Numbered from the stretch's first letter, positions 1 to 12,803 are shown. The stretch: 64,000 nt of DNA from Brasenia schreberi (GCA_036023115.1 JAYKKT010000074.1:10786501-10850500), one strand, 5' to 3'. Numbers and translations: made by a program. The notes: generated from the letters alone by a model not told the origin.

Positions 1-772
1 ATTCGTCCAATATTCCCTTAATTCCCCCGAGATCCTTGAAATTAGGGCTCCCTTTCTTCTGCTTTTCCTCGACCAAATTCGACAGGTCCGATTCCACGAC
101 CGCTAAATCACGTACTCTTTTACCGTTCCGTTCCTTCCACATCGTTGAATTCATCACATTCGACTCAGGTAAAGCAAATTCCGCCGCTCCAACACTTCGC
201 TCCATCTTCATTTCCTCCATTTTCCCATCATCCACAATCTCAAAGTTCTTCTCCAACTTGGGCACCTCAGCCTTCGTGGAAACCCCACCCAATTTCGCGT
301 AGCTATCACGTAAATTCGACTTTATTAGATCGAACCGCTGCGAGAAATCAGACCCCGCTGAGCTGGAACTCTCTTCGTTGTCGCAACTATCGATCATCTT
401 CCGTTTCTTTAGGTGCTCACGCTCTCTGAGAGCGAGTTTGGCCTCGGTCGAGTCGATTCTCGGCTTCTTCTTCTTCTTGTTGGTGTCCTTGTCCGAGGGG
501 GTAGAGCAGCAGCCTTCATCGTCGTCGTCGTCCAACTGCCTACGAAAGAGAGCAGAGCGAACATGGTCGAGGGTGCGAAGAACGTTGGTGCGGAAGGGCT
601 GGAGTTTAAGGCGCCTGTATTCGGGGAAAGAGGTGCGAAGGTGATGGAGGACGTCGTCTTCGTTAGAGACGTCGTGGTTGTACGCGTATTGATCAAGCCG
701 CGCCTTCAACATCCGCTCAAAGCCCGAGGGCGACCTCCCCAAGCTGTTCAGTCCCATCATCTTCCTCCCCAT
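1..772 (-). CDS. CDC48C: CDC48C / NVL-type AAA ATPase, N-terminal exon (partial)
   Basis: The frame is open for 257 codons from the ATG at 772-770 to the window edge, with no stop. In order it has a short basic, hydrophobic N-terminal domain (residues 20-80, with TSFPEYRRLK at about 47-56) of the kind that opens plant CDC48C and animal NVL, an acidic run of five Asp (81-85), a lysine-rich probable nuclear signal (KKKKKPR, about 99-105), a charged linker, and at the edge FKDLGGIKGILDE, which begins the first AAA module. Family members are nuclear or nucleolar hexameric ATPases of about 800 residues acting in ribosome maturation, so about one third is present. The first ATG (MGRKMMGLNSLG) was chosen because it directly follows a CT-rich leader. 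The AAA modules lie outside the window, so activity cannot be judged. The assignment rests on the N-terminal domain and the FKDLGGI entry motif. Confidence 0.85.
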   Translation of the reverse strand, partial: MGRKMMGLNSLGRSPSGFERMLKARLDQYAYNHDVSNEDDVLHHLRTSFPEYRRLKLQPFRTNVLRTLDHVRSALFRRQLDDDDDEGCCSTPSDKDTNKKKKKPRIDSTEAKLALREREHLKKRKMIDSCDNEESSSSAGSDFSQRFDLIKSNLRDSYAKLGGVSTKAEVPKLEKNFEIVDDGKMEEMKMERSVGAAEFALPESNVMNSTMWKERNGKRVRDLAVVESDLSNLVEEKQKKGSPNFKDLGGIKGILDE

Positions 773-973
773 CTCTCTGAGAGAGAGAGGGAGAAAGTCT
801 TGCAGCAACCCAAGGAGATTGCGGCTGGTGCCTCTGTGAGAAAATAAGGGTGACACTAGGTCGGCTAAACCAAAACCAAACCGATGACCCAAAACCGATT
901 GGACCCGACTCTTACCTGTTTCAAAGAAGAAAGGTTGGAAGTATGAAGGGCATTTTGGAAAAGTAAGTGGGTC
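773..973 (-). other. 5' flank of the CDC48C-like gene
   Basis: This holds a short CT/GA-rich leader directly upstream of the start codon (773-800) and then AT-rich flank up to the neighbouring repeat. No clear TATA box was seen. Confidence 0.4.
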
Positions 974-1479
974 TAAGGTGTTCACGGATCCGCTGGAACC
1001 GAACCAAACCGTTCTAACAGAAAAACTTATCAACGGTTCGGTTCACGGTTCTAGTATTAAAACTGTAAGAACCAAACCGAATCCAATTAAGTATAAAATG
1101 GTTGAGTTTAGCCTCATATTGACATACGAAAGATGGGTTGAGCGCTATAAAAATGGTTGTAGAGCACCGAATAAGACATACTTTTTATATCCTTTTTTTG
1201 GGGCTAAGATCAAGTGTAATATTTGTTATTATGATTTTAATATCTATTAGTTGGTCATTGACTACATGATATTAACATTTAAAAAGTATTGTCCTTTTGT
1301 TGCATTACACCAAGAACTATGGTTTAGAATCGAACCAAATCAGAACCGTTGATTTAGTTTGGTTAGGTTATGATCATGCCATGGTTTGATTTGGTTCTCA
1401 AAATAGTAAGAATCACTAGTAGAGGTTTGGTTCGAGGTTGAGGTTAGAACAAAACCTAACTCAACTGTGAACACCCCTA
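974..1479. mobile_element. hAT-like miniature element, 506 bp
   Basis: The left end TAAGGTGTTCAC (974-985) and the right end GTGAACACCCCTA (1467-1479) are near-perfect inverted copies; the right end reads TAGGGGTGTTCAC in reverse, a common plant hAT terminus. The 8-bp flanks AGTGGGTC (966-973) and CGTGGGTA (1480-1487) share GTGGGT, as expected for an aged 8-bp target duplication. The interior is rich in AACCAAACCG-type motifs and codes for nothing I recognise. Confidence 0.55.
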
Positions 1480-2207
1480 CGTGGGTATCAATATAGGTCT
1501 GTGTTTCTACAAATAGAAGTCTAGAACCAAAAAATAGTTGAGAAATTGGATTGGGCAATCACTCTGATAACCCAAACCCATCCCGTAAATGGGTGGGACC
1601 TAAATTTTGTACCTATTTTAAAAGGAGATTTCTACATGCACACCTTTTTTACTATCCAAATGCTCCTAATTTCAAAAATACTCAATACCTAATTTTGGTA
1701 TTTTTTTCTTTTTACTCCGACAACCGATATTTCTTTTACTTTTGGTCATTATTTTTGTTCTTATAGTCAAAGAATATATGATTATTATCTTACGAATTTC
1801 ATTGAATATTTATGAATTAAAGAAGAAAAATGAGAAAAAGAAAGAAAGAGAAGATTGCCTCAATGGGTTTTTAGATTTTTCGAGGTTGTTTGAGGTTGAT
1901 TCCTTCTTGTACATTTGTATTAGATTTCAGTTTTTTAAAAGTTTGGTCATGTTTTAGATCGAAAGATTGAGACACCGGAATTTCGAAGATGACACCAGAT
2001 TTTTTAGAGAGACATGGTGTAATCGCGTCTCTCTATTTAAATATGATGTAATTGTGTTTCATCTCTCCCAATTGGGAGATATGTTTGGAGTGCATACCTC
2101 GACAACTACGAGATGTGCCTGAGTCGTGTCTCCTTCAAACAAGAGATTTGTTTCAAATGTATTTCTCATGATATATATGGATATACGATTCAATCTTATA
2201 TCTCTTT
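1480..2207. other. AT-rich stretch, no gene seen
   Basis: Only short chance ORFs occur. The part at 1,960-2,200 contains short GAGAC/GTCTC motifs and directly precedes the MULE remnant, so it may be non-coding sequence of that element, but I cannot show a terminal repeat. Confidence 0.3.
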
Positions 2208-3290
2208 ATGTATTGTATAATGAAAAACAATTCGAATGAAAACACTTATGGTAGACTAGATTTTGAAAAGATGATAACTAATGAAAATAATCATTATGCT
2301 ATGTATAAGGAGGGCGAATTTGATTATAATGCAGTGAATGGTATATTCTTTGATTGTTTGGATGATAAAGTAGATAATATATTTGTTGACGATAAAGGTG
2401 ATAAACTTGATTATTCACTTGTATTTGCGATAAAAGATACATTTTGTAGTTATAATGAGTTTATTGAGTATGTAAGAAATATTAAGAGAAAGTATACTAA
2501 TAATAATAATATTCTTTTAAAGAATAAATGCATAATAAGGAAGGTGTGAAAGGAGTAATAAATATAGGACGATTGTAAATATTGATGTTGAAAATAGTAG
2601 GTCGATGGACACAATAAAATATTTATTTTTACTAACAAAAGAAAAAGTGTTGTCAAAAGTAGCTATTGAAAGTTGATTTAAATATATTTTAATGCATTTG
2701 AAATAGATTGATGAGTCAAATGTTAGTATGATAAAATATATTTACAATATAAGATTGAAAAATGAAAAGGAATATAAGAGTTCTCAAAATTTTCTGTAGT
2801 AATTATCATATGACCTAAACACTCACCAGTATCATATATAGAATCACAAGATATTCGACACGAATATTATTAGTGACATTGTCTTTGGACATCCTCGTTC
2901 AATACAACTAATATATTTATTTTCATGGATATTGGAGTTTAATAATATATATATATATATAATAATAATAATAAACATATAAGAGTTTTGTTTTATAATT
3001 TAATATAGTTCCTTACATAGTCTATAATATATATAAAAGATATTTGTCTTAAAGTTATTGTGTTCACATCAATTAATAAATTTTTTTATGGCCTTCACTT
3101 TTATGAGTGCATAGAAGGAAGAAAATTATGCTTGTCTATTGAGGTGTGTTAGAGTTATCTATTTCAAACAACTTTCTATTTGTCATTTCTAGTGATTGTG
3201 ACATGGTGTGTTAAAGCATTATTTCATGTTAGTTGTATCCAATTATTGAGAACAAAAAGTGGCAAACCAAAATATTATATATTATAAATG
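2208..3290 (+). pseudogene. MULE / FAR1-type transposase remnant
   Basis: The order of degenerate motifs follows the MULE/FAR1 transposase family. First comes an acidic leader and a segment FCSYNEFIEYVRNI (about 2,439-2,480), then after a frameshift CERSNKYR (about 2,545-2,568), which matches the family's CERGGKYR. Next is a YNIR segment (about 2,740), then SDIVFGHPRSIQL (about 2,870-2,915; family DIFWAHPxSIKL), and a segment KEENYACLL (about 3,115-3,155; family EKEDNFTWAL). Frames change and stops occur between the blocks, and much of the spacing is shortened. It is therefore a dead copy. I did not find the terminal inverted repeats that would bound it. It could also derive from a domesticated FAR1-related gene, but the decay argues for a transposon. 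Confidence 0.65.
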
Positions 3291-4568
3291 TCATTTACAC
3301 ACGTATATATAATGAATAATACAAAAAACAATCTAAATACAAGATGTACACCCCATATACAATATGTAAACTCAACACATAAATCATTTGTACCCCAAGC
3401 TCATAGATCTTCACCCTCATCTATTACCATCTCATCAAATATAATCAATCGATGTGCTTGTTGGTAGCATTATTCATATGTTTCTATCAACTCCAATAAT
3501 GAAAGATCACTCAATAATAGCAATGACACACACTCTGAATATTGAAAAATTTGTGTAAGTGTGTCACGCACAATGATAAGATGTTGATATAATAAAGTAA
3601 TTATGAGAAATATTAGAATTATAATCAAATTAAAATAAAGTTAAAGACTATATTAATATAAATAATTATTAATTTATCTATATGAAAAATGATGTATCAT
3701 TGTTGCCTAGTTGATGGAGGAGAAACCGAATGCAATTGACTCATAGAATATCTCAAAACAAACCGATGTTTCCGAGCAATGTATCACTCCATTTAGAACT
3801 TGCTACATGAGTATATGATATTGGAACTCCAAAGTTCTTAAGCTCAAAATAATGTAAACATTGTGCTTCTTAAGTCATATCATGTAGCTCGTATTATACT
3901 TTATATGCATGGGGTTTTGGATGTCTATTTGTAAAGGAGGATCTATTTATTGCAATTAGGATCATGATGACCAAATTGTTGAAATACCTAATCTAGGACA
4001 AACAACTTCACAATATCCAAACACGTAATATATTTATGATATGTTGACAATCTATATGAATTAGAATCAATATACTTTACATAGTTATATATTGTCAATC
4101 AATATGCATTGCATAAAGGAAAACATAAAAATGTACATCACATGTTGTGCTTAATAAAAAATTAATATAGATAGTTGTAGTTTGATAACTTACTTATTCT
4201 ACCATTATCAAATGCAATTGTTTATAGTACTTAGCAAATCGATTGATAGGAGAATGTTTGTCACAAATATTTCTCATCCACTAGTATGCTTGTGGTTCTT
4301 CATCCATCCATTTTGGTCACATACTTACTTTGAATTGCTTAGAGATACTTATAAATCTATACCTACAATTACAACATATAATTTAATTATTAATTATAAA
4401 ATTGACTATATGAAAATACCTTACAAAACAACAAGAATATAAATTGTTACTTACAACATATAAAATTGACTATATGAAAATACCATTGTGCTTCTTTCAT
4501 CTCCTTCAACATCAATATTTTTCTTGCTTTGACACACATCTATAGCCACTACTTTTAGTGATGAAAGA
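3291..4568. other. AT-rich stretch, possibly copia internal remnant
   Basis: No coding sequence is recognisable. A 30-bp block (TATAAAATTGACTATATGAA) occurs at about 4,395 and again at about 4,456. If the LTR and primer-binding site to the right belong to a copia element, this stretch would be its eroded internal region, read on the minus strand. Confidence 0.25.
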
Positions 4569-5060
4569 CTCTGATACCATGTTTAAATTTTTTGGGAAGC
4601 GCAGTGAATAATCAAACATGAAAAATATTAAAAAACAATGAAGAGTAAAAGTGAAGATTAGATGAGGGGGCAGACTCTCCAATGGAGGTCACCCCCCTCT
4701 CTTTTTATCTTTCTTAATATAAAACTCTTAACCCCAATACAAGACGTCCAACCCTTATAAAATGGGTTGTTAAACGCAAAATGATCAAAATGCTCTTAGT
4801 ACTATAGGCAATTACAATAATACCAAATATAAAAAATTCAAGTCCTTGGCTTGATGTCTTGAAAAACAAAATAAATAAATAAAAATAGGTCACTTGACTT
4901 GATATTTTCTAAAACATTTTAAGTCCCCTTGGTTTGATATTTTACAAATGTTTCAAGTCCTTAACTTGATGCCTTTCAAAAAAATTTTCCATTGGCCTAT
5001 TGATTTGAAAAAAAAAATGCCGCTTGGTTTATTAATTCCAAGGTTCATGGCAGTTGTTGA
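4569..5060 (-). mobile_element. Ty1/copia LTR with primer-binding site
   Basis: On the minus strand 4579-4569 reads TGGTATCAGAG, the standard primer-binding site complementary to initiator tRNA-Met in plant copia elements. The sequence 5' of it on that strand (higher coordinates) has LTR character: a CT-rich transcribed part and repeated CAAGTCCTTGGCTTGAT-like segments. The outer LTR edge was not resolved, so the right coordinate is approximate. No matching gag-pol was found to the left. Confidence 0.5.
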
Positions 5061-8000
5061 CCATTTATCACTTTCTTTTTTTCTATTTTTATCTTTTGGG
5101 TCTTGACGATGCACCCACCAACCCACGTAGTTAGACAGGGATGGGTTGGTTAAAAGTTCAACATACTTTTAATCGAATAAGCTTTGGCTAAAGAAACTAG
5201 AGTGCTTTAGCATAAAAAAATTAAAAAATAAAAAAAATAATAATGAATTGATGACAAAGGGTAGACGGATGTTGGCGGATGTTTTCCATTTCTGTCAGTC
5301 TTAGGGAATTTTGTTTTATTCTTATTGGTTTGGTTTGATTTTTGAGGAAAACTTTATTGAATCTTTGTTTAACAATCAAAATCTTGCATTAGTAAAAGTT
5401 TGGTAAAAACAAAAACATTTGAGTTTTCCCTTTAATAATGAAAAAAGGATTAGTTGAGTTATGATAACATCGGCAGCCATCTATAGTTAGTTTTGGTTGA
5501 ATTGATCGGAGTTGTAATAGCCGTTTTAATGACTTGAAAGAATTATATTGTAGAATCAAGTAGCAATTTCATAAAACACTAATACAAACATTTTCTAAAC
5601 ATCAATGAATTAACCAATTCTAGAAATAGAATTAATCTTATCTGATTTGATAAACTAGGTTGGGAAGCTTGTCGATTTGCCTTTTAAGCGCGTGGTATTA
5701 AAGGTTGCATCTTAAAGCAGGGAACCCGTGAACATAAATCTAAGTTCTGTTAAAAAATTACTCACTTCTTATAAGTTGAAAATTTCACCAGAGATTTACT
5801 ACTTGGCAAGTGTTCATATTCTCACAAAAAGAAGCAAGTAAAGAAGGGATACTTGATGAACAACGAACCTGTCTAGGTATGAAATACGGCCAAAATTGAA
5901 AAACATCCCCAATGACATGAGTGAAACTAATGAAGTACATTAATATAAGTTGAACTACTTGAATCGCCCATTTTTATTTAGTCCCAAATTATATTGTATT
6001 TAGCGTGTCGTGACTCATCTTCGTCCTTTAAAAAATGTTGTAAGGCTTAAATCATTTAATACAAAAAAGGAACTTCAGAGATCATTGTGCGGTGAGTCTT
6101 CTTGTGGGCAGTGATTGGTCACATTAGGTCCTCAAGTGGGTTTAACTCATTAAAAAAAATTAAAAAAGATAAAAAGCTTTCTCTTTCCTTTAATCGATCA
6201 AACAAAATCCCATTACTTAAGTACTCATAAGGTAAGAAGCAGAACTTTAATGATGTTGCCGAAAAGATAGTTGGAAAAGTGTGATGCCATTAAATTTTCA
6301 AAATGGAAACACCAAGCTTCAGAGTTTAAGATGATGTTAGTTCTTTGTTACTTTAGTATTTGTGATTGCAACGTAAAGATAAGGTAAAAAGAGAGTCGGA
6401 TAGCAACGTAGAAAAGAGTGTTACTGCGTTGTGGTTGCAAGAAGATAGTCATATCAAATATGAAAGCACACTTCCATAGCGAAATGAGAGCTCGCGCAAA
6501 ATACCGTACAATGGTCTCTAGGCTTATTGACTTGAGATTTTTGGGCGTGAAAGATTTTTCAAAGCTTATGGAGTCTATAAATAGTGGCTTTCTAAATCAT
6601 TATGGAAGAGTGGATATTAAATTACGCATTGTCATTAGGGAGGGTGATAGGAATGGATCTAGGAGAGAGTTAGGTGACACAAAAGATCAAAGAAATACAA
6701 ACCACCTTCGGTCCCATGCCATTCCATAAACAGTCAACAACACTGCATAAAATCCCTCCTTAGCTCTCACTAGTGCTTGGCACGGAAGCTCTCGATCTTT
6801 CATGGCTCTCACCCCCACTCACCATTTTAGAGGATGGTCACTCGTAACCTTTTTATGTTATGAGCGATCACAATAGCGTTTTAGAATATTAGGCGACACA
6901 ACCTCACCCTTTATTGAACACAAACCTCCTTGACAAATACCTAAGTAAGTACCTAAACAAAAATAGGAAAACATCAAATTTTATCCTGTGAATGATACCC
7001 TCTGAAACATAGTTACCTTGGTTCATATAAAATTCCCCAGTCGAACCCATCACCAGAAATTGCAACCCATAGGGCCCAAGAACCAATCCTCCAACTCGGT
7101 CGATGGGCATTTCGCCCCCGACAAACCCGGTTGTCCTCCACCATGGCTCAAATAAGCTTGTCCTCCATTAGTTAGGTTTGGATTACCCATCGCGTGTCAT
7201 GAGCGCTCAAACCATTGCATTTAGAGATGGAGGCATCTGTTCTAGTGTTGTACCCACCTCTGCGTGCCCTTGTCTATGCGCTGACCACCACCCCGAACTG
7301 GTGATTTGCAGCCAACTCCCTTCAATCAACGACACATACATCGTACGCACATGCCTACTATTGAGGTTGCCCGTGCACCACCACCGGTGTCCCATTTGGG
7401 CCCAGCTACTCTCCCCACTCTTGGTGCAGATAGTGTGATGCCTCAATGTGATGTTCTTTTTTTTGAAAGTTTTTGAAAGAATTATTTCATACTTACAAAT
7501 CTTGTTAAAAATAATTGGTATAATTTATTTATTATTTATTTTTAGGCATTTCATTTTATTCTAGTTTAGAAGTTTTTTTACGATAAAGAGCTATCCACGC
7601 ACAGCTTTTAATTGGACAAAAACATCCGAGCACCCTGGCTTGACAATTAAAGTAGATTGTAGAAGAAATTTATCAAAATTGTTGGTTTGATGTTAGTACA
7701 GAGAAAATTAAGGAAAACTTATGCCTTACTAGTTTTAAGTTTAAATCTTTTTTTTGAAACTAAGTTGGAAGTTATTAATTTGATTTCCAATCAATAAAAT
7801 GCAAAAGTAATTAGAAAATTTTTACGCAATATTTTTTAAATTATCAGAGCTCAGAAATTCTTGGAGGATAATAAAGTTTTCGTAGTGAAAGCAAATAAAA
7901 AACACTTATAAGATTTAATAGAATAATAAAGAACTATCAAAACTTTAATTTACTATCTGGTTTGACTTAATAGAATGCCTTTGTTGCAATTTCATAGGTT

Positions 8001-8942
8001 TATCCTTCTGCTTTTTTACTATTTGCTCATGTGTTCTTGTACTATTAAAAAGTGATAATGCAGTAATGCATCGGATGCTAAACTTGTCCAACTTGCAGGT
8101 TTCCCTAGTGTAAATGAAGAGGTTGCCAAAAGATGTTAACAACTTTTATTAAGCATTGCTTCAAATCAGCCAGTCTGCTTCAACTTTAAAGAACTTTAAT
8201 GTCAATGAATTTTCATTTCACATTGGAGCGTTAGTATACTTTATTCATTTTAAAATTATCCAATGGAAAAATTTCAAATCCCATGTCAGGTTAAGTTTTA
8301 TCACTCTTTAAGTGTGAGGAAAATAGTGTATTTAATTTGTTCCTTTTCAATTAAATCAAGTTTAAACCCACATAATAAAATAACTTTAAAAGCCTAACTA
8401 GCCATGTTAAAATCCCTTTGATTTAACAACTTTAATTTAGATTCCACACAAGCTCTCAAATAAGTTTCATCAAGGATCACATAGAGTTAAAGTGCTGCAT
8501 CTGCTGGGTATGGACTGATGCATAAATTCCCATCCCACACTAAGTTCGTCATTCAAACTTAAGCCTGTTCTTCGAACTAAAAAGGTTTTCTACATGGTGA
8601 CTATAGCTAAATATATCATTCATTGCTTGCTTCATGTACTGCTACTTTGTTGAGGATTCGCCTAGTACCTTTTGTAAATTCCATCGAAAGATTGTATAAT
8701 GCACATACTAATTAGAACATACTCGCTAACTGCACTGATAATATCATTCATAGTTCATTGTGCAAGTCTTTAACCATATTGGTGTCATTATGATTGAGTT
8801 CTGCTTCCTATATCTCTAAGTGCATAAACAAAGCCTTTAACTTCAAGTGGATTCTGAATTTCTGTTACTTCTAAATGGCAATTGTTTCAAGACAGAATTT
8901 GTAAATAGGCCTTATAAAGACCATCTGTTATTGCTTCCAATA
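5061..8942. other. 3.9 kb without a recognisable gene
   Basis: Mostly AT-rich DNA. The longest open frames are a 103-codon plus-strand ORF (6,418-6,729) and short frames in a slightly GC-richer patch (7,020-7,440). None resembles a family I know, none has flanking splice-like structure, and I treat them as chance. No RNA gene was seen. Confidence 0.4.
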
Positions 8943-8988
8943 GAAGAAGAAGAAGAAGAAGAATCATAAGAATCAGAATAATACCTGG

Positions 8989-9027
<39 letters not shown>

Positions 9028-10012
9028 TAATAATAATAATAATAATAATAATATACCATAATAATAAGAATAATAATAATAATAATAAAGTAATATTAGA
9101 ATAGATAAGAATAATAATATATAATAATGCTATAATGGCTATAATGACATAATAATAATAATAATACGTAATAATAATAATAATAATAATAATAAGAATA
9201 ATACATAACCATTAATAATTGTAGTAATAATAATAGTTGTATAATAATTTTGGTTTAGAATAACATCCTACTGTAAACAATAATAAAAAGAATAAAGATA
9301 ATAATATAATTTAGAAGATAATAATAATAATACCAATAAGAATCATAATAGAATAATAAGACATCGGATAATAATAATAAATAATAATAATAATAATAAT
9401 AAAAATAATAAAGAATAATAATAAGGTCCAATAAGAATAATAATCTGAGGCGGATAATAATCATAATAGAATAAGAATAATAAGAATATTAATAATAATA
9501 AGAATAATAATAAGAATAATAATAATAATGGTGAATAAGAATAATAATAAGAATAATAATAAGAATAATAATAAGAATAATAATAAGAATAAGAGCTAAT
9601 AATAAGCATCTAATAAGAATAAGAATAATAAGAATCATAATAAGAATAATAATCATACCAATAATAATAAATAATAATAATAAGAATCATAAGAATAATA
9701 AGCGTTTTCCTAATAATGGATTGAAAAGAATAATAATAAGAATAATAATAAGAATAAGGAATAATAATAATAATAAATTGAATAATAATAAGAATAATAA
9801 TAGAAATCATAAGAATAATAATAATAAGAACATAATAATAAGAATACATACTAATGAATAATCAAATAAGAATAATAATAATAATAATCAATAATAAAGA
9901 TAATAAGAATAATAATAATAATGAATAATAATAATAAGAATAATAATAACTTCATAAGCATAATAATAATGATAATAATAATAATAATAATAATAATGAT
10001 AATAATAATAAT
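8943..10012. repeat. 1.07-kb TAA-type trinucleotide tract
   Basis: An almost uninterrupted array of TAA/AAT units, opening with a short GAA run (8,943-8,962). Pure (TAA)n runs alternate with stretches of a 12-bp higher-order unit AATAATAATAAG, clearest at 9,530-9,595. On the minus strand it reads as Tyr/Ile/Ser-rich open frames, which are artefacts of the repeat. The extreme AT content makes it easily unwound and a candidate matrix-attachment or fragile site, which is inference. Confidence 0.9.
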
Positions 10013-12155
10013 GTATAGTAAATGTGAAGAAACAATCCGTTCTGCTAATATAGAAAAAACAGTTGACTAAGCATATACTTAATAGTACACAATATGTAGC
10101 ATTAATAGTGTTAAACATTTGTGAAGTAAATTATGAAACAACGAAAACATAAATTGTTAAAGAATTCATGACCTACCTGTGTGGTTCTGAAACTCAATGT
10201 ATGTTCAATTAAAAAATGGACCCAAATGTATGTAACAAATAATTATGTAGGTATATGATTTTGTAAAATAAGCAGCAATGCCTAAATTAACGGATATATT
10301 TTGAATTGCTCGAATATTCGTAGATAATAATCAGCTAATATTTTTACATAGATTTTGTATATATCATCAAACAAAAAAAAAACAATTTGTAAATGAGGTC
10401 AAAAATTTATTGAAAGGAGTAACAAATATATGTGTTATTATACGCATGTACATAATGAATATTATTAAACATGTGAATAGGCACAGGAGCTGCAAGAAAA
10501 TTACAAAAAAGAGTAATATACATATGTATATATAATAATATGTTGATACAAACAATCAAATCAATATAATCATCTCGAATGCATGTAAAGATATGTTTCC
10601 TTATTCTTTCAGATGAAGTATATATTATTCTGTACGTAGACATAATTTCATTTGCATAAAAATGAACATGTAAACCAGTAATGAATCATGGTTTTCAACC
10701 GGATGTAAACCATGTGGGCTGATATATGACAATTTAATAAGGAATATCGTTGGTAGCATTTAACATTTTCGTTAGGATTCTTAACAACGATTTTATATTG
10801 TTGGTATGGCGTGTAAGCGGCGACAAAAATTTTCATCGCGTATTAATTATGTTGTACATGAATAATCCAATAATAATAATTCGTATTTAAAGAATTGGAA
10901 AAGTTGCCATCTTGTCTTTTAGATAGTTATGTAAGCGTTATTAATTGTTATGGTAATAATAACCCCGATATTTGACGATACTGGTCATGCAGTTATATTA
11001 ATGTCTTACAACTATTAATAATAACCAAAATTAATCAGCATCATTTACCAAGTGCGAATCCATCTGCAAAAGCAGTTTGTAACATCGAGATCAATAGGAT
11101 TCTTTGCCTATATATAATGTGGCCTAAACACTAAATTAATTTGGTTGTAGGGTCACACTAATATCTTTATGATAAGCAAAAAAAAATTAAAAAGAAAATC
11201 AAAAAACATTTATAAAAAAAAAAACATTAGTAAAAATGTAAAAATTATTCATAAAAACAAAAATAAAAAAAAAAAAAATAATATGACTGTAACAAAAAAC
11301 TATGATAAAAATAATAACATATCATGTAATAATGGCAAGCTCTGGTTCGAGCAACAATAGAGAATTACAGAAACAAGTACATGTGTGTCTTCAATAAACA
11401 ATGTGTGGAAGCGTAATGTGTGTGTGTATTTACTTTAGGAAAATATGCTGCATTTGAGACCATTATTAACAACTCAACATGGAAGCCAATACTTAATAAT
11501 AATAACAACAATGTTTCAGGCTCTCTTTCATTTTAAAAAAAACCATCTATTGGATTTTATATGTGGACCGATGGGAATTCTAATAATCACACCTCTATGC
11601 ACAACATCCATCAACTGTGACTTGCTCCTTTGTAATGCTTTTTCTGGCTTTTGCAATATGACCAAAACCCACCCAATACCGTAGGAAGAGAATCAGCACT
11701 CTTGAGTGTATGCAATGATGCTACACTAGGCTAGTGAAGATAGAGCACATAAATACCTGCACATAATATTAATGCCTTAGTCCATAAACGTAAGAACAAG
11801 TGTCAAGCATATAGGTCCAATATCCAGTCTAATAATAATAATGGCACCCATCAAACCTTTCTGGTTTTGATCCTTCCCTGATTTCAGTCTCTTCCGCCTA
11901 ACATCTCTGTTTGTCCTGCTTCTCTCCCTTAAATTCGATCTGAATATTCTCATGAGAAGCTCCTTGAGACCCTTGGCATAAGAAAATTTTCCACCATGTA
12001 TTGCTTTTGGTAATTCTTTCATTATATTTCATACAAATCAAACGCATCTTGTTGCCTTCTGCTCCATTTGCATGATTTATATACTGCTAGATTTAAGCTC
12101 TATTCATGCAGATAAAAGGACTCGTGCTCATCTCTACGGCTAATTCTCTTTGTAG
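10013..12155. other. AT-rich upstream region of the RING gene
   Basis: No confident coding exon. The first coding exon of the BOI-like gene is expected somewhere upstream of 12,156. I searched this stretch for a short start exon ending in phase 2 with a good donor and did not find one. The region contains A-rich runs (11,178-11,280) and scattered AAT repeats. Confidence 0.35.
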
Positions 12156-12803
12156 GAATGGCCAGGAAAAGGAAGAATTGATTGGTGGTGTTCCAAACTC
12201 TGTTCACACATTTGGTGATCATAATTTCATGAACCCATGTAAGATTAATCCTCGTTTTATGATAATCATTTGCATTCCTTTTGATTTCTCTCTCTGAATT
12301 GTTCGTGTGATTTGGATTCAGTGGTGACGGTTCCTGGTGCAAGTTCACCAATGGCGTTTCTTCAACAGCAAGAGATAAGACAATATCAAAACCAACAACA
12401 AGAGCAAGATAATCCTTTAATGATAAATTTGGACGACCTGCGCCTCCCAGTTTCTGCGCATTCACCCGTTTCCACTGGCTTAAGACTCTCTCTCGAAGGC
12501 AAAGAGAGCCAAACAAAGGTTTCTGGCTCCTCTACCAACGTCTCCTTCATAGGGGATGACCTTTCCCTCCTATTCAATCAGCACCAACAAGAAATCAATC
12601 ATTTCATCAAAACACAGGTAATCCGGCAAATTCTTTTGCTTATCTAATTGATGAATGAATCCAGTTGTGTTTCTTAACACAATGAATCACAAGAACTCGA
12701 AACAAAGCTCTCTCTCACACACAGGCATACACAAGACCGACTCTTTCTTATGAGATGCTAATTCTTTTTCCCTTCTCTCTTTGCATGTGAAAACCAACTA
12801 ACG

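Noticed and set aside
413..847. 144-residue plus-strand ORF
   Set aside because: It is antisense to the CDC48C-like exon, whose frame encodes recognisable motifs; this one does not.
6418..6729. 103-residue ORF
   Set aside because: It has some basic residues but no recognised family, no promoter signals and no flanking exons. Not called as a gene.
7178..7446. Overlapping 79- and 86-residue ORFs on both strands
   Set aside because: No known motif, no splice context, and both strands open. Chance frames in a GC-richer patch.
9255..10118. Several minus-strand Tyr/Ile/Ser-rich ORFs
   Set aside because: They are the translation of the TAA-type repeat tract and have no independent support.
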